Assembly (NCBI GenBank): GCA_017592775.1
Contig: JAGFNJ010000007.1
Coordinates: forward strand, 54,567 to 118,566
Source of the DNA: Candidatus Accumulibacter conexus
Lineage (GTDB): Bacteria; Pseudomonadota; Gammaproteobacteria; Burkholderiales; Rhodocyclaceae
Length of the DNA stretch: 64,000 nt
Reading direction: 5' to 3'
Shown: positions 29,604 to 42,529 of the stretch, one piece after another
Layout: each line of letters starts with the position of its first letter
Position numbering within the stretch: the stretch's first letter is position 1
Notes under the pieces: generated by a model
Database searches by the model: none
Told to the model about the DNA's origin: nothing
Seen by the model: only the letters and a program-made list of their open reading frames with translations
Program-made: the position numbers and the translations under genes

Positions 29604-30522
29604 CCCCGCCGCGTCTGGCGAGCAGCGCACGCGCCGCCTTCGATGCCGGCTGGCGGCCGAGGTGCTGCGCGATGTACTCACTGGCAACCAGCAGAGCAGC
29701 CATGTCCATCCCCGAGTCGATTCCCAGTCCCTGCAGCAGGAAAAGCACATCCTCGGTCGCCACATTGCCGCTGGCGCCGGGCGCGTACGGACAGCCGCCG
29801 AGGCCGCCGATCGCGCTGTCGAAGACTGCCATGCCGACTTCGAGCGAGGCGTAGATGTTGGCGATGGCCATCCCGAACGTATCGTGGTAGTGCCCCGCCA
29901 GCCTGTCCAGCGGCACCACGGCGGCGCAAGCCTCGATCATCCGCTGCACCGCCGCCGGCGTACCGGCACCAATCGTATCGCCAAGAGAGACCTCGTGGCA
30001 ACCCATCTCGAACAGCCGCTGCGCCACCGCTGCCACCTTCTGCGGCGCGATGCGGCCTTCGTACGGACAGGCGATGACGCAGGAAACGTAGCCACGGACC
30101 GGGATTTCGAGCGCGCTGGCGGAATCGACGACGGCAGCGAAGCGCTTCAGGCTCTCGCTGACGCTGCAGTTGATGTTCTTCTGCGAGAAGGACTCCGAGG
30201 CCGCAGCGAAGATGGCGACTTCCCGCGCGCCGGCTTCGACCGCCGCATCGAAACCCCTGAGATTCGGTGCCAGCACCGGAAACGATACGCCCGGCCGCCG
30301 CCGCGGGTTCGCCAGTACCGCCCGCAGGACCTCGCCACTGTCCGCCATCTGCGGCACCCAACTGGGTGAGACGAAGGAGCCGGCTTCGATGACCGACAGG
30401 CCGGCGTCGCAGAGGCGATCGATCATTCCGACCTTGACCGCCGTCGGGATGATCTGTTTCTCGTTCTGCAGACCATCGCGCGGACCGACCTCGACCAGTT
30501 TCACCCGTCCCGGCAACACCAT
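29596..30522 (-). CDS. liuE: Hydroxymethylglutaryl-CoA lyase
   Basis: Cleaves HMG-CoA to acetoacetate and acetyl-CoA, the last dedicated step of leucine catabolism. The 308-residue TIM-barrel enzyme has VEVGPRDGLQNEK near the N-terminus, the EAGSFVSP and SLGDTIGAGTP motifs, the HYHDTFGMA metal ligands, and the active-site loop GGLGGCPYAPGASGN that carries the catalytic cysteine. The ATG begins one base after the upstream carboxylase stop, so they are translated together. Confidence 0.95.
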   Translation of the reverse strand: MVLPGRVKLVEVGPRDGLQNEKQIIPTAVKVGMIDRLCDAGLSVIEAGSFVSPSWVPQMADSGEVLRAVLANPRRRPGVSFPVLAPNLRGFDAAVEAGAREVAIFAAASESFSQKNINCSVSESLKRFAAVVDSASALEIPVRGYVSCVIACPYEGRIAPQKVAAVAQRLFEMGCHEVSLGDTIGAGTPAAVQRMIEACAAVVPLDRLAGHYHDTFGMAIANIYASLEVGMAVFDSAIGGLGGCPYAPGASGNVATEDVLFLLQGLGIDSGMDMAALLVASEYIAQHLGRQPASKAARALLARRGGDA

Positions 30523-30523
30523 G

Positions 30524-32560
<2,037 letters not shown>

Positions 32561-32569
32561 TCAGGCACC

Positions 32570-33364
32570 TCAATCGGCAAGCCAGTCGGGCGGTCGCTTC
32601 TCGAGGAAGGCGGCCAGACCTTCCCGCCCCTCCGCGCTGGCACGAACGCGCGTGATGCGCTGCGTCGTCTCGGCGATCGTCTCGGCGTCGATCGGCTGCC
32701 CGGCGACGACACGGATCAACGCCTTGCATTCAGCCTGCGCGTTCGGCCCGTTGGCCAGCAGCGCTTCGACGATCTCGGCGATCGCGTCATCGAGTTCTTC
32801 CTCGCCCGGGACGAGTTCGTGCAGGAGGCCGATGCGGTAGGCTTCGGCAGCGGAAAAGCGCTCCGCGGTCAGCATGTAGCGCCGGCCGTAGCGCTCGCCG
32901 ATCGCCGCCAGCACGTACGGGCTGATCACTGCCGGCACGATACCCAGCTTGACCTCGCTGAGGGCGAAGATCGCGTCGTAGGTGCCGACTGCCAGATCAC
33001 AGGCGGCGATCAGACCGACACCACCGCCGTACGCCGCTCCCTGGACGCGGGCGATCGTCGGCTTCGGCAGTTCGTTCAGCGTCACCAGCAGTTCGGCGAG
33101 CCGGTTGGCATCGAGCAGGTTTTCCTCCGGCGTGTAGCCGGCGGCCCGCTTCATCCAGTTGAGGTCGGCACCGGCGCAGAAGCTCCTGCCGGTGGACGAG
33201 AGGACGACGACGCGCGCCCGCGAATCCGCCGCGAGTTGCCGCAGGCCGGCGGTGATCTCGGCGATCAGTTCCTCGTCGAAGGCATTGTGACGCTGTGCCC
33301 GGTTCAGCGTCAGGATGCCGACACCGCCATCCACCTCGGTGATGATCGATCGATAGTCGCTCAT
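32570..33364 (-). CDS. liuC: Methylglutaconyl-CoA hydratase (enoyl-CoA hydratase family)
   Basis: A 264-residue crotonase-fold enzyme that hydrates 3-methylglutaconyl-CoA to HMG-CoA. GRSFCAGADLNWMK forms the first oxyanion-hole segment and VQGAAYGGGVGLIAACDLAV the second. Function is assigned mostly from its place between the two MCC subunit genes. The start ATG is separated by 8 nt from the liuB stop, consistent with one transcript. A much longer upstream extension of the frame lies inside liuB and is a shadow. Confidence 0.9.
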   Translation of the reverse strand: MSDYRSIITEVDGGVGILTLNRAQRHNAFDEELIAEITAGLRQLAADSRARVVVLSSTGRSFCAGADLNWMKRAAGYTPEENLLDANRLAELLVTLNELPKPTIARVQGAAYGGGVGLIAACDLAVGTYDAIFALSEVKLGIVPAVISPYVLAAIGERYGRRYMLTAERFSAAEAYRIGLLHELVPGEEELDDAIAEIVEALLANGPNAQAECKALIRVVAGQPIDAETIAETTQRITRVRASAEGREGLAAFLEKRPPDWLAD

Positions 33365-33372
33365 GGCTGGCC

Positions 33373-34992
33373 CTACATGCGGAAAATGCCGAACCGGGTC
33401 GGCTCGGGGTGGGCGTTCAACGCCGCCGACAGGCCGAGACCGAGCACCCGCCGGGTGTCGGCGGGGTCGATCACGCCGTCGTCCCAAAGGCGGGCGCTGG
33501 CATAGTAGGGGTGGCCCTGCCGCTCGTACTGTTCGCGGATCGGCGCCTTGAAAGCCTCCTCGTCGTCGGCGCTCCAGGTCTTGCCGGCAGCCTCCAGGCC
33601 ATCGCGACGAACCGTCGCCAGGACGTTCGCCGCCTGTTCGCCGCCCATCACCGAGATGCGGGCGTTCGGCCACATCCACAGCAGGCGTGGCGAGTAGGCA
33701 CGTCCACACATGCCGTAATTGCCGGCGCCGAAGGAACCGCCAATGACCACCGTGAACTTCGGCACATTGGCGCAGGCGACGGCAGTGACCATCTTCGCCC
33801 CGTCGCGCGCGATGCCCCCGTTCTCGTACTTGCGGCCGACCATGAAGCCTGTGATGTTCTGCAGGAAGAGCAGCGGCACCCCCCGTTGCGCGCACAGCTC
33901 GACGAAGTGTGCGGTTTTCAGTGACGACTCCGAGAACAGGATGCCGTTGTTGGCGACGATGCCCAGGGGATAGCCCCACAGGCGCGCAAAGCCGCAGACG
34001 ATGGTCGTCCCGTAACGCGCCTTGAACTCGTCGAAGTCTGAGCCGTCGACGATGCGGGCAATGATCTCGCGCACGTCGAAGGGCTTCCTGGCATCGGTCG
34101 GAATCACCCCGTACAGCTCATCGGCGGGATGCAGCGGTGGCCGTGGTTCGCCGAGGCTGACTGCCGGCCGCTTCTGCCAGTTGAGATTGCCGACGATGCG
34201 ACGGGCAATGGCCAGCGCGTGTGCGTCGTTCTCGGCATAGTGGTCGGCGACTCCCGAGACGCGGGTATGGACGTCGGCGCCACCGAGATCCTCGGCGCTG
34301 ACCACCTCCCCGGTCGCCGCCTTGACCAGCGGCGGACCGCCGAGGAAGATCGTCCCCTGCTCCTTGACGATGATCGACTCGTCGCACATCGCCGGCACGT
34401 AGGCGCCGCCCGCCGTGCACGAGCCAAGGACGGCGGCGATCTGCGGAATCCCGGCTGCCGAGAGGCGAGCCTGGTTGTAGAAGATGCGGCCGAAATGCTC
34501 CCGGTCAGGAAAAACCTCGTCCTGCATCGGCAGGAAGGCGCCACCCGAATCGACCAGATAGATGCACGGCAGCCGGTTCTCGCTGGCGATCTCCTGCGCC
34601 CGCAGGTGTTTCTTGACCGTCAGCGGGTAGTAGGTGCCCCCTTTCACCGTCGCATCGTTGGCGACGATCATGCACTCGACACCATTGACACGACCGATGC
34701 CGGTGATCAGCGACGCCGCTGGCACCTCGAAGGGGTGCGCGTCACCGTACATGCCGTAGGCAGCGAGCTGCGACAGCTCGAGGAAGGGCGAGCCGGGGTC
34801 GATCAGCGCATCGACCCGCTCGCGTGGCAGCAGCTTGCCCCGCGCCAGATGCTTCTGCCGGGCAGCCTCGGGACCGCCGAGCGCCACGCGATCGACCGTC
34901 GCCCGCAGGTCGGCGACGATCCTGCCCATCGCCGCCACGCTGGCCTTGAAGTCGGCACTGCGGACATCGAGCCGGGTGCTGAGAACGGGCAT
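33373..34992 (-). CDS. liuB: Methylcrotonyl-CoA carboxylase, carboxyltransferase beta subunit
   Basis: A 539-residue carboxyltransferase with the two crotonase-like halves of the MCC/PCC beta family. It moves the carboxyl group from biotin to 3-methylcrotonyl-CoA. Visible landmarks are [40 protein letters not shown], the N-half oxyanion glycine stretch [16 protein letters not shown], and the C-half [17 protein letters not shown]. Length is typical. Its start overlaps the upstream isomerase stop by one base. Confidence 0.94.
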   Translation of the reverse strand: MPVLSTRLDVRSADFKASVAAMGRIVADLRATVDRVALGGPEAARQKHLARGKLLPRERVDALIDPGSPFLELSQLAAYGMYGDAHPFEVPAASLITGIGRVNGVECMIVANDATVKGGTYYPLTVKKHLRAQEIASENRLPCIYLVDSGGAFLPMQDEVFPDREHFGRIFYNQARLSAAGIPQIAAVLGSCTAGGAYVPAMCDESIIVKEQGTIFLGGPPLVKAATGEVVSAEDLGGADVHTRVSGVADHYAENDAHALAIARRIVGNLNWQKRPAVSLGEPRPPLHPADELYGVIPTDARKPFDVREIIARIVDGSDFDEFKARYGTTIVCGFARLWGYPLGIVANNGILFSESSLKTAHFVELCAQRGVPLLFLQNITGFMVGRKYENGGIARDGAKMVTAVACANVPKFTVVIGGSFGAGNYGMCGRAYSPRLLWMWPNARISVMGGEQAANVLATVRRDGLEAAGKTWSADDEEAFKAPIREQYERQGHPYYASARLWDDGVIDPADTRRVLGLGLSAALNAHPEPTRFGIFRM

Positions 34993-35594
34993 CAGAAGCC
35001 TCCGCTGCCCAGCCAGCGCTCGATCTGCGGTAGGCGATCGGCGCCAAAGAACGGTTCGCCATCAACGACGATGTATGGCGAACCAAAGACGCCGCGTGCG
35101 ATAGCCGCCTCGCACTCGGCCTTCAGGCGATCCTTCAGCTCCTGGCTGGCGAGCGCGATCGCCAGCGCGGCACGATCGACCTGCTGGCCGGCGGCGATCT
35201 CGAGCACCACTTCGCTGTCCGAGATGTCTCGCCCCTCGGTGTACAGGGCGCGGAAGACCGCGTGCGCGAACGAGCGCGCCGCCTGGCAATCCCGGTCGTG
35301 CAGCCAGTAATGGGCGCGCGCGGCATGCTGCGTGCTCAGCGGGAAGTTCTCCGGTTGCTCGTAGGGGATGTCGAGGAAGCGCGCCGAGCGCGCGAAGTCA
35401 TGCAGCGAGTACTCCCCCTTCAGCGGAATGCTGGTCAGCGGCGCGCCACCGGTCTGCCGGAAGACGACGCCGAGCAGGATCGGGTGCCATCGTACCTTGC
35501 GGCCGTAGCGGGCGGCAAGGTCGTCGATCTTCTCCGAGGCGAGGTAGCCGTAGGGCGATGAGAAGTCGAAATAGAAGTCGATCGGTTGTGACAT
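34992..35594 (-). CDS. 2-hydroxychromene-2-carboxylate isomerase-like DsbA-fold protein
   Basis: A 200-residue kappa-class GST/DsbA-fold protein. It begins [20 protein letters not shown], where the serine of SSPYGY takes the place of the thioredoxin cysteine and is the glutathione-binding residue in the family, and ends with [21 protein letters not shown]. Relatives isomerise hydroxychromene carboxylate in aromatic degradation or act as glutathione transferases. Its position at the head of liuBCDE suggests a role tied to CoA-ester catabolism, but none is established. Confidence 0.82.
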   Translation of the reverse strand: MSQPIDFYFDFSSPYGYLASEKIDDLAARYGRKVRWHPILLGVVFRQTGGAPLTSIPLKGEYSLHDFARSARFLDIPYEQPENFPLSTQHAARAHYWLHDRDCQAARSFAHAVFRALYTEGRDISDSEVVLEIAAGQQVDRAALAIALASQELKDRLKAECEAAIARGVFGSPYIVVDGEPFFGADRLPQIERWLGSGGF

Positions 35595-35684
35595 GGTGAA
35601 TCCTCACGAAATGTCAGGCTGCGGTGCCGCCCTGCTGCCTGCACAGCGACGTCGCCGGGCGCCGTCGCCAGTTGCGGCGCTGCA

Positions 35685-36164
35685 TCACTCCTGCCCCGGC
35701 GCCTGCGGGGCGCCTTGCGCCGATGGAACGACGGCCCTTGACCACAGGATCATCTGCGTGCACCGGAAGAGCGCCAGCCGCCTGCCATCCTCGCTGCTGA
35801 CGACCGCGTCCCAGACCTGCGTCGTGCGCCCGCAATGCGCTGCCGTCACCTCGCACAGCAGCACGCCCTCGGTCAGGGTACCGAGGAAATTGGTCTTCAG
35901 CTCGACCGTCGTGAAGCCGTCTGCACCCGTCGGCTGGTGGGCGATCGTCGCATAACCGGCGCTGGTATCGGCCAGCGCGACGATCGTCGCCGCGTGCAGG
36001 AAGCCGTTCGGTGCCAGCATTTCGGAGCGGATCGGCAAGCGCGCAGACAGCCTGCCGGGTTCGACACGGACGACCTCGATGCCGAACCAGCCGGGTAGGT
36101 GCCCCGCCGCCAGTTCGTTCAGCCCGGCGATGTCGACGCCAGGACGCAGGTGGCAGCGGCTCAT
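35685..36164 (-). CDS. PaaI-family hotdog thioesterase
   Basis: A 159-residue hotdog-fold protein. The NGFLHAATIVALADTSAGYAT segment matches the PaaI/4HBT active region, and VELKTNFLGTL is the following strand. It probably hydrolyses surplus acyl-CoA. The acyl-CoA dehydrogenase gene upstream stops one base before this ATG, so the pair is almost certainly co-translated. Confidence 0.82.
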   Translation of the reverse strand: MSRCHLRPGVDIAGLNELAAGHLPGWFGIEVVRVEPGRLSARLPIRSEMLAPNGFLHAATIVALADTSAGYATIAHQPTGADGFTTVELKTNFLGTLTEGVLLCEVTAAHCGRTTQVWDAVVSSEDGRRLALFRCTQMILWSRAVVPSAQGAPQAPGQE

Positions 36165-36165
36165 C

Positions 36166-37302
36166 TCATTCGCCGGCGACGGCGCGGCCGATCACCAGAC
36201 GCTGGATGTCGTTCGCCCCCTCGTAGATCTGGCAGACACGCACGTCCCGATAGATCCGCTCGACCGGAAAATCGCTGACGTAGCCATAGCCGCCGAGGAT
36301 CTGGATGGCGTCCGAGCAGACCCGCTCGGCCATCTCCGAGGCAAACATCTTGGCCATCGACGCTTCCTTCAGGCACGGCCTGCCGGCGTCCTTGTAGGTC
36401 GCGGCGCGCCAGACGAGCAGCCGGGCGGCATCGATCTGCGTCGCCATGTCGGCGAGACGGAAGCTGACCGCCTGGTGTTCGATGATCGGCTTGCCGAAGG
36501 TCTCGCGTTCCCGTGCGTACTGCACCGCCGCTTCGAAGGCGGCGCGGGCCATGCCGACCGACTGGGCGGCGATGCCGATGCGGCCGGCCTCGAGGTTCGA
36601 CAGCGCGATGCGGTACCCGTCGCCCTCGCGGCCGAGCAGGCAGGACGCAGGGATGCGACAGTTCTCGAAGAGGATCTGCGCCGTGTCGGAAGCGCGCTGG
36701 CCCATCTTCTCCTCGATGCGGGCGACGATGTATCCCGGCGTCTCGGTCGGCACCAGGAAGCATGAGATGCCCTTCTTGCCTGCCGACCGGTCGGTAACCG
36801 CAAAAACGATCGCCACCTGGGCGTACTTGCCGGTGGTGATGAACTGCTTGACGCCGTTGAGGACGAAATCGTCGCCATCCCGGTCGGCGCGGGTGGTGAT
36901 GGCAGCCGCATCGGAGCCCGTATGCGGCTCGGTGAGACAGAAGCAGCCGAGCATTTCGCCACGCGCCAGCGGCTTCAGCCAGTTCTCCTTCTGCTCGTCG
37001 CTGCCGTACTTCATCGTGATGCCGCAGGCAAGCGAATTCTGCACGCTGACGATCGTCGACGTGGCGCCGTCACCGGCGGCGATCTCCTCGAGGACGAGAA
37101 CCAGCGACATGTAGTCCATGCCGGCGCCACCCCATTCCTCGGGGACGACCATGCCGAGCGCACCGAGTTCGCCCAGCTCGCGCAGCGCTTCGGCGGGAAA
37201 GGTGTGATGGCGATCCCACTCGGCAGCAAAGGGCGCCAGCCGCTCCTGCGCGAAGTCGCGCAGCGAGTCGCGGATCATTTCCTGTTCCTGGGTCAAGATC
37301 AT
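36166..37302 (-). CDS. Acyl-CoA dehydrogenase
   Basis: A 378-residue FAD-dependent acyl-CoA dehydrogenase. [16 protein letters not shown] and the QFITTGKYA loop bind FAD and substrate, and the C-terminal [35 protein letters not shown] contains the catalytic glutamate in YEGANDI. It is typical of short/branched-chain dehydrogenases; isobutyryl- or 2-methylbutyryl-CoA are possible substrates given the branched-chain context. The ATG overlaps the DMT transporter stop by 4 nt. A much longer in-frame ORF upstream is rejected. Confidence 0.9.
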   Translation of the reverse strand: MILTQEQEMIRDSLRDFAQERLAPFAAEWDRHHTFPAEALRELGELGALGMVVPEEWGGAGMDYMSLVLVLEEIAAGDGATSTIVSVQNSLACGITMKYGSDEQKENWLKPLARGEMLGCFCLTEPHTGSDAAAITTRADRDGDDFVLNGVKQFITTGKYAQVAIVFAVTDRSAGKKGISCFLVPTETPGYIVARIEEKMGQRASDTAQILFENCRIPASCLLGREGDGYRIALSNLEAGRIGIAAQSVGMARAAFEAAVQYARERETFGKPIIEHQAVSFRLADMATQIDAARLLVWRAATYKDAGRPCLKEASMAKMFASEMAERVCSDAIQILGGYGYVSDFPVERIYRDVRVCQIYEGANDIQRLVIGRAVAGE

Positions 37303-38243
37303 GCGGTCTTCTCCTTGCTGTGGGCGCCAGTCGCGAGCTGCGCGCCGGCGTGGTTGGTCATCAGGACGCCGGCGATCACCAATGAACCGCCAGCGAGAAC
37401 GGCGATCCCGAGCCGCTCGTGCAGCAGCAGCGCGCCGAGCAGGACGGCGCTGACCGGGACCAGATTGATGAATGCGGCCGAGCGCGTGGCACCGATCTCC
37501 TGTACCGCCGCGGCGTACCAGGTGAAGGCCACCGCGACACCGAAAACGCCGAGAAAGGCGATCGAACTCCAGGCGCGCCAGGTCGTTTCGGCCAAACTGA
37601 ACAGCGAGCCCTGCAGGAGCGCTGCGCCAGTCAGCATCGCGCAGCCGGTGAGGCTGGCACCGAAGGTCATCGCCAGCGGCGACAACGATCGCGTGGCGCG
37701 ACGGCCAATGAAGGTGTAAACCGCCCACAGCATGCTGCAGCCGATGATCAGCCATTCGCCGACGCCGATCTGCCCGCTGACGAGCAGCTGCAGGTCGCCG
37801 TTGCTGACCACCAGCAGGCAGCCGAACATCGCGACGATGATTCCCGTGGCCTTGAGTGGCGACATCGGCGCGCCGAAGAACAGCCAGTCGCTGGCGGCGA
37901 CCAGCGCCGGCGTCAGCGCGACGACGAGAGCGCCCCGGCCCGCCTCGATCAGTTGCAGACCGTAGAGGAAGCAGAGGTTGTAAAGGAAGATGCCGCTGGC
38001 GCCAAGCGCCGTCAAGGTCAGCCAGTCGCTGCGTGACCAGCGCGGCCAGCCCTCCCGCTGCACGACCAGCAGGCCGAGCAACAGTGCGGCGAGCAGGAAG
38101 CGCCAGCTGGCCACCGCCAGCGGCGCCGCTTCACTGACGGCAACCCGGCCGGCGATCCAGGTGGCACCCCAGAGAACGGCGGTGGCGACGAGCTTGAGAT
38201 AGGTCGCCGACGGTACCGCCGTGCGCTGCGCCAGGCTGCTCAC
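37299..38243 (-). CDS. DMT-superfamily (EamA) transporter
   Basis: A 314-residue inner-membrane protein with about ten hydrophobic helices arranged as two EamA repeats. The first starts near [16 protein letters not shown] and the second near [23 protein letters not shown]. Relatives export amino acids or metabolites. It starts from GTG. Because it lies inside the leucine-degradation cluster and overlaps an acyl-CoA dehydrogenase gene by 4 nt, a branched-chain metabolite or amino acid substrate is possible; this is inference. Confidence 0.85.
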   Translation of the reverse strand: MSSLAQRTAVPSATYLKLVATAVLWGATWIAGRVAVSEAAPLAVASWRFLLAALLLGLLVVQREGWPRWSRSDWLTLTALGASGIFLYNLCFLYGLQLIEAGRGALVVALTPALVAASDWLFFGAPMSPLKATGIIVAMFGCLLVVSNGDLQLLVSGQIGVGEWLIIGCSMLWAVYTFIGRRATRSLSPLAMTFGASLTGCAMLTGAALLQGSLFSLAETTWRAWSSIAFLGVFGVAVAFTWYAAAVQEIGATRSAAFINLVPVSAVLLGALLLHERLGIAVLAGGSLVIAGVLMTNHAGAQLATGAHSKEKTA

Positions 38244-38250
38244 GACGCGC

Positions 38251-39393
38251 TCACTTGGGCAGCGCCTCGAGCGCCAGGTTGTAGCTGGTCAGGACATCGT
38301 CGCTGCAATGCACGGTCACCCCGAGATCGCGCAGCAGACCGTCGTGCAGGCCATAGATCCAGCCGTGCACCGTCAACGGCTGGCCGCGCTGCCAGGCATC
38401 CTGCACGACGAAGGTGTGACAGACGTTGGCCACCTGTTCCAGCACGTTGAGTTCGCACAGGCGGTCGTGCTGCCGCTCCGGAGGCAGTTCGTCCACCAGC
38501 GCCAGGTGTTTGTCGTGCACGTCGCGCACATGTCGCAGCCAGATGTCGACCAGGCCGGCACGATCGCGTTGCAGCGCCGCCTTGACGCCGCCGCAGCCAT
38601 AGTGGCCGACAACCATGATGTGCCGCACCTTGAGCACATCGACCGCGAACTGGACGACCGACAGGCAGTTGAGGTCGGTATGCACGACGACGTTGGCGAC
38701 GTTGCGATGCACGAACAGCTCGCCAGGCAGCAGGCCGCAGATCTCGTTCGCCGGTACGCGCGAATCGGAGCAGCCGATCCAGAGGTACTGTGGCGTCTGC
38801 AGGCGCGACAGTTTGCGGAAGTACTCCGGGTCGATCTGCTGCATGCGATCTGCCCAGGCACGATTGAAATCGAAGAGGTGAAAGAGGTTCTCGGTCACCA
38901 CCTCTTCCGCCGACCAGTTCTCCAGGTCAAGGGCGAGAAACATCGTGCCTTCGAGCGGCGTCTGGTAGTAGGCCGGTGTCTCCTTGAAACCGAGTTCGCG
39001 GTAGAGCTTGACGGCGACGCGCATCGCCGGCAGCGTGTCGAGCAACAGCTTGCGGTAACCGATCTCCTTCGCAGCCTTGATGGCAGCCATCGTCAGATCG
39101 CGGCCGACGCCGTAGCTGCGGTGGCGTGGTTCGACGTAGAGCCGCTTCAGTTCGCACAGTCCTGCCGAGAGCGGGCGGATCGCCACGCAGCCGGCCGGCT
39201 GCCCGTCGCGTTCGGCGTAGAACAGCCGCCCCGCCGGTGGCGCGTACGCTCCCGGCAGCGCGGCCATCTCCTGGTCGAATTCCTGGAACGAAAGGTCGAC
39301 GCCCAGCCAGGCAGCGTAGTTGCGGATGAACTGGCGCACGTGCTCGAGTTGCACGCCGTCGGCGGCGCTCAGGATGCTCAGCTTGGTACTCAT
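38251..39393 (-). CDS. Fused GNAT acetyltransferase / beta-carbonic anhydrase
   Basis: A 380-residue two-domain protein. Residues 1-155 form a GNAT N-acetyltransferase, with the acetyl-CoA loop RHRSYGVG (about 90-97) and a C-terminal LYRELGFKETPAYY. Residues about 165-378 form a Can-type beta-carbonic anhydrase with intact zinc ligands and acid pair: C208, D210 and R212 in CSDSR, and H264 and C267 in HYGCGG. It interconverts CO2 and bicarbonate; the acetyl acceptor is unknown. It lies 7 nt upstream of the DMT gene, in the cluster that encodes bicarbonate-consuming MCC. The single reading frame shows no frameshift. Confidence 0.9.
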   Translation of the reverse strand: MSTKLSILSAADGVQLEHVRQFIRNYAAWLGVDLSFQEFDQEMAALPGAYAPPAGRLFYAERDGQPAGCVAIRPLSAGLCELKRLYVEPRHRSYGVGRDLTMAAIKAAKEIGYRKLLLDTLPAMRVAVKLYRELGFKETPAYYQTPLEGTMFLALDLENWSAEEVVTENLFHLFDFNRAWADRMQQIDPEYFRKLSRLQTPQYLWIGCSDSRVPANEICGLLPGELFVHRNVANVVVHTDLNCLSVVQFAVDVLKVRHIMVVGHYGCGGVKAALQRDRAGLVDIWLRHVRDVHDKHLALVDELPPERQHDRLCELNVLEQVANVCHTFVVQDAWQRGQPLTVHGWIYGLHDGLLRDLGVTVHCSDDVLTSYNLALEALPK

Positions 39394-39500
39394 CGCTTTC
39401 CGGATTCCTTCGGATCATGTGTCATGTGGGCAGAGGGCTGCGGCCCCGGCGGCGCGGCAGGCAATCGCCACCGCGCCTGCCGGTCAGGCGGGATGATGCC

Positions 39501-40664
39501 CTACAGCGTCTCGGCGAACAACTCCCGCCCGATCAACATGCGGCGAATCTCGGAGGTGCCGGCGCCGATCTCGTAGAGCTTGGCGTCGCGCCACAGGCGT
39601 CCCGCCGGGTAGTCGTTGATGTAGCCGTTGCCACCCAGCACCTGGATCGCTTCGCCGGCCATCCAGGTCGCCTTCTCGGCGGCGTAGAGGATGGCGCCGG
39701 CGGCATCCTTGCGCGTCGTCTCGCCACGGTCGCACGCCTGCCCCACCGCGTAGACGTAAGCACGGCAGACGTTGAAGGTGGTGTACATGTCGGCGATCTT
39801 GCCCTGCATCAGCTGGAACTCGCCGATCGACTGGCCGAACTGCTTGCGCTCATGCACATAGGGCAGGACGAGGTCCATCGCCGCCGCCATGATCCCGAGC
39901 GGACCGCCGGCGAGCACCGCGCGTTCGTAGTCGAGACCGCTCATCAGTACGCGCACGCCGCCATCTGGCTGGCCGAGGACGTTCTCCTCCGGCACTTCGC
40001 AGTCGTCGAAGAACAGCGGGTAGGTATTCGAGCCGCGCATGCCGAGCTTGTCCAGCTTGGCGCCGCAGGAGAAACCCTTCATTCCCTTCTCGACCAGGAA
40101 GGCGGTGATGCCGCGCGCACCGGCATTGACGTCGGTCTTGGCGTACACCACCAGCGTGTCGGCATCGCCGCCGTTGGTGATCCACATCTTGCCGCCGTTG
40201 AGGACGAAGCGGTCGCCATGGCGGTCGGCGCGCAGTTGCATGCTGACGACGTCGGAGCCGGCGTTCGCCTCGGACATCGCGAGGGCGCCGACGTGCTCGC
40301 CCGAGATCAGTTTCGGCAGGAAGCGGGCCTTCTGTGCCGGCGTGCCGTTGCGGCAGATCTGGTTGACGCAGAGGTTGGAATGTGCGCCGTAGGACAGCGC
40401 GACGCTTGCCGAGGCGCGCGAAATCTCCTCCATGGCGATGATGTGCGCCAGGTAACCGAGGCCACTGCCACCGTACTCCTCGTCGGCGGTAATGCCGAGC
40501 AGACCCATGTCGCCGAGCTGGCGCCAGAGATCGGCCGGAAAGAGATTGTCGCGGTCGATGGTCCCGGCACGCGGCGCGATCTCGCCAGCGGCAAAGCTGC
40601 GCACACTGCTGCGCAGCAGATCGATCGTTTCACCGTGGGCAAAACTGAGGCTCGGGTATTCCAT
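39501..40664 (-). CDS. liuA: Isovaleryl-CoA dehydrogenase
   Basis: A 387-residue acyl-CoA dehydrogenase that oxidises isovaleryl-CoA to 3-methylcrotonyl-CoA, the MCC substrate. It contains [48 protein letters not shown], and the C-terminal [35 protein letters not shown], all characteristic of IVD. The catalytic glutamate lies in the middle domain at [15 protein letters not shown], as expected for IVD. AGGAG precedes the ATG by about 8 nt. It heads the main liu segment. Confidence 0.94.
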   Translation of the reverse strand: MEYPSLSFAHGETIDLLRSSVRSFAAGEIAPRAGTIDRDNLFPADLWRQLGDMGLLGITADEEYGGSGLGYLAHIIAMEEISRASASVALSYGAHSNLCVNQICRNGTPAQKARFLPKLISGEHVGALAMSEANAGSDVVSMQLRADRHGDRFVLNGGKMWITNGGDADTLVVYAKTDVNAGARGITAFLVEKGMKGFSCGAKLDKLGMRGSNTYPLFFDDCEVPEENVLGQPDGGVRVLMSGLDYERAVLAGGPLGIMAAAMDLVLPYVHERKQFGQSIGEFQLMQGKIADMYTTFNVCRAYVYAVGQACDRGETTRKDAAGAILYAAEKATWMAGEAIQVLGGNGYINDYPAGRLWRDAKLYEIGAGTSEIRRMLIGRELFAETL

Positions 40665-40800
40665 TTCTCTGGCTCCTTGATCGGGGTTCGCGCGCATGGC
40701 CGCTGCCACAGCGCACACGTTTCGCCGCCGGTCGGCCGGCGTGGGACGGCGGCGGGGATGATGACAGAACTCGTCGCTGCCGTGATCCGGCCGGCGTGCA

Positions 40801-41274
40801 TCAGGTTGCGGGCCGCTGCCCAGGCTGTTCCTTCCTGCCATGGACGGCGATGATCGTCTGCTGCATCAGCGCGCAGGCGGTCTTCCTGCCATGATTGACG
40901 GCAAGCACCTCGGCCCGGGTGACGATCAGGGTGCGTCCGTAGCGGACCACCGATCCCTCGGCGATCAGCAACTGCCCATCGGCGGGCGCCAGCAGGTTGA
41001 GCTTGTACTCGACGGTCAGCACCTCGGTGTCGGCTCCGGTCAGCGTGCTGGCCGCGTAGCCCGCCGCCGAGTCGGCGATCATCCCGACCACGCCGCCGTG
41101 GATGTAGCCATGCTGCTGCGTGATGTCCACGCGCTGCGGCAGATGGATCTCGGTGTAGCCGGGCTCGATCACCGGCATGCTGGCGCCGATCAGGGCCATC
41201 GCCCGCTGGCGCGCGAAACTCGCCCGCACACGCTCGGCGAAATGCGGATCAAGCGGCTTGTGCATGCGCGTCAT
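40801..41274 (-). CDS. PaaI-family hotdog thioesterase
   Basis: A 157-residue hotdog thioesterase. [21 protein letters not shown] is the active-site helix, containing the GG dipeptide and aspartate used by the PaaI type; [13 protein letters not shown] follows. An ATG three codons downstream is an alternative start. It is the first gene of the minus-strand liu cluster, about 130 nt upstream of liuA, and is clearly distinct in sequence from the second thioesterase at 35685. Acyl-CoA removal is the likely role. Confidence 0.82.
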   Translation of the reverse strand: MTRMHKPLDPHFAERVRASFARQRAMALIGASMPVIEPGYTEIHLPQRVDITQQHGYIHGGVVGMIADSAAGYAASTLTGADTEVLTVEYKLNLLAPADGQLLIAEGSVVRYGRTLIVTRAEVLAVNHGRKTACALMQQTIIAVHGRKEQPGQRPAT

Positions 41275-41470
41275 TCAGCCTGCCGGCAACGGCTCATCGG
41301 AGGTCAGCGCCGGCGCGGCGATGTAGCGTGTTGCGGGCTGTTCCAACGCTGGACCGCTCCCGATGGGATCAAGAGTACAATGCAGCGCGAACGAAGTCGC
41401 GCAGCCTCTGGCATCACGCCCAGAACTGGGCAGTTTATAGATTTCAGAGCTTTTTACAATCCGCCTGCCG

Positions 41471-42529
41471 ATGCTGCCCGACTACCCTTTTCCTGCTCCG
41501 CCCGCCGCCTGCGAGATCTTCCCCGTCGCCACGGGTGTGCATTGGCTGCGGATGCCGCTGCCCTTCGCGCTGAACCACATCAACCTCTGGCTGCTCGAGG
41601 ATGGCGCCGGCTGGACCATCGTCGATACCGGCTTCGCGCTGGACACGGTCAAGGAGTGCTGGCTGGCGATCCTCGAACAGCTGACCCGGAGCACCCGTGG
41701 CGGCCGCATCTCGCGCATCATCGTCACCCACTTCCATCCCGATCATCTCGGGCTTGCCGCCTGGCTGCAGCAGCGGACCGCTGCACCCGTGTGCATGACG
41801 GTCGGTGAATACCTGACGGCACACGCGGTCTGGAACGAGGTGGGCGGGCACGGCAACCAGCCGATGCTGCGCCAGTTTCGCGCGCACGGGCTCGACGAGG
41901 AGCGCTGTGCGGCGCTCGAACGCCGCAGCGGCGGCTACAACCGCGGTGTGCCGACCGTTCCCGACTGCTACCGGCGTCTGTTCGACGGCGACACACTGAT
42001 CATCGGCGGGCAGCGCTGGCAGGTGCGGGTCGGCTACGGCCACTCGCCCGAGCACGCCGCGCTGTACAGTCCGGACCTCGGCGTCTTCATTTCCGGGGAC
42101 ATGCTGCTGCCGACGATCTCGACCAACATCAGCGTCTTCGCCGTCACGCCGGAGGCCGATTCACTGGCCGACTACCTGCAGTCGATCGACCGCTACCGCG
42201 AGTTGCCGGCCGACACCCTGGTACTGCCTTCGCACGGCATGCCGTTCCGCGGTATCGCCGACCGGGTCGACGCCCTGCACGCACACCATGAGGACCGCCT
42301 GCAACTGCTCGCAGAGCACTGCCAGGTCCCGCGCAGCGCTGCCGAGCTGCTGCCGACGCTGTTCGCACGCGAGCTCGACACGCACCAGACCATGTTCGCC
42401 ATGGGCGAAGCGATCGCCCACCTCAACCGACTCGAGCACGCCGGACGAGTGCTGCGCAGCGAGGAACACGATGGCCGCATCCGTTTCGTCGCCAGCGGCA
42501 GGCCACCGGCAGCGGACGCGCTTCGTTAG
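41471..42529 (+). CDS. MBL-fold metallo-hydrolase
   Basis: A 352-residue hydrolase of the metallo-beta-lactamase fold. Metal ligands are in THFHPDHLGLA (HxHxDH), GYGHSPEHAAL, FISGDMLLP and LPSHGMPF. A C-terminal winged-helix-like extension (about residues 265-340) follows, as in a subgroup annotated with LACTB2-like proteins. The substrate is unknown. It is divergent from the liu cluster with a 196-bp gap, which contains TTTATA and TTTACAAT stretches that could form promoters. Confidence 0.83.
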   Translation: MLPDYPFPAPPAACEIFPVATGVHWLRMPLPFALNHINLWLLEDGAGWTIVDTGFALDTVKECWLAILEQLTRSTRGGRISRIIVTHFHPDHLGLAAWLQQRTAAPVCMTVGEYLTAHAVWNEVGGHGNQPMLRQFRAHGLDEERCAALERRSGGYNRGVPTVPDCYRRLFDGDTLIIGGQRWQVRVGYGHSPEHAALYSPDLGVFISGDMLLPTISTNISVFAVTPEADSLADYLQSIDRYRELPADTLVLPSHGMPFRGIADRVDALHAHHEDRLQLLAEHCQVPRSAAELLPTLFARELDTHQTMFAMGEAIAHLNRLEHAGRVLRSEEHDGRIRFVASGRPPAADALR

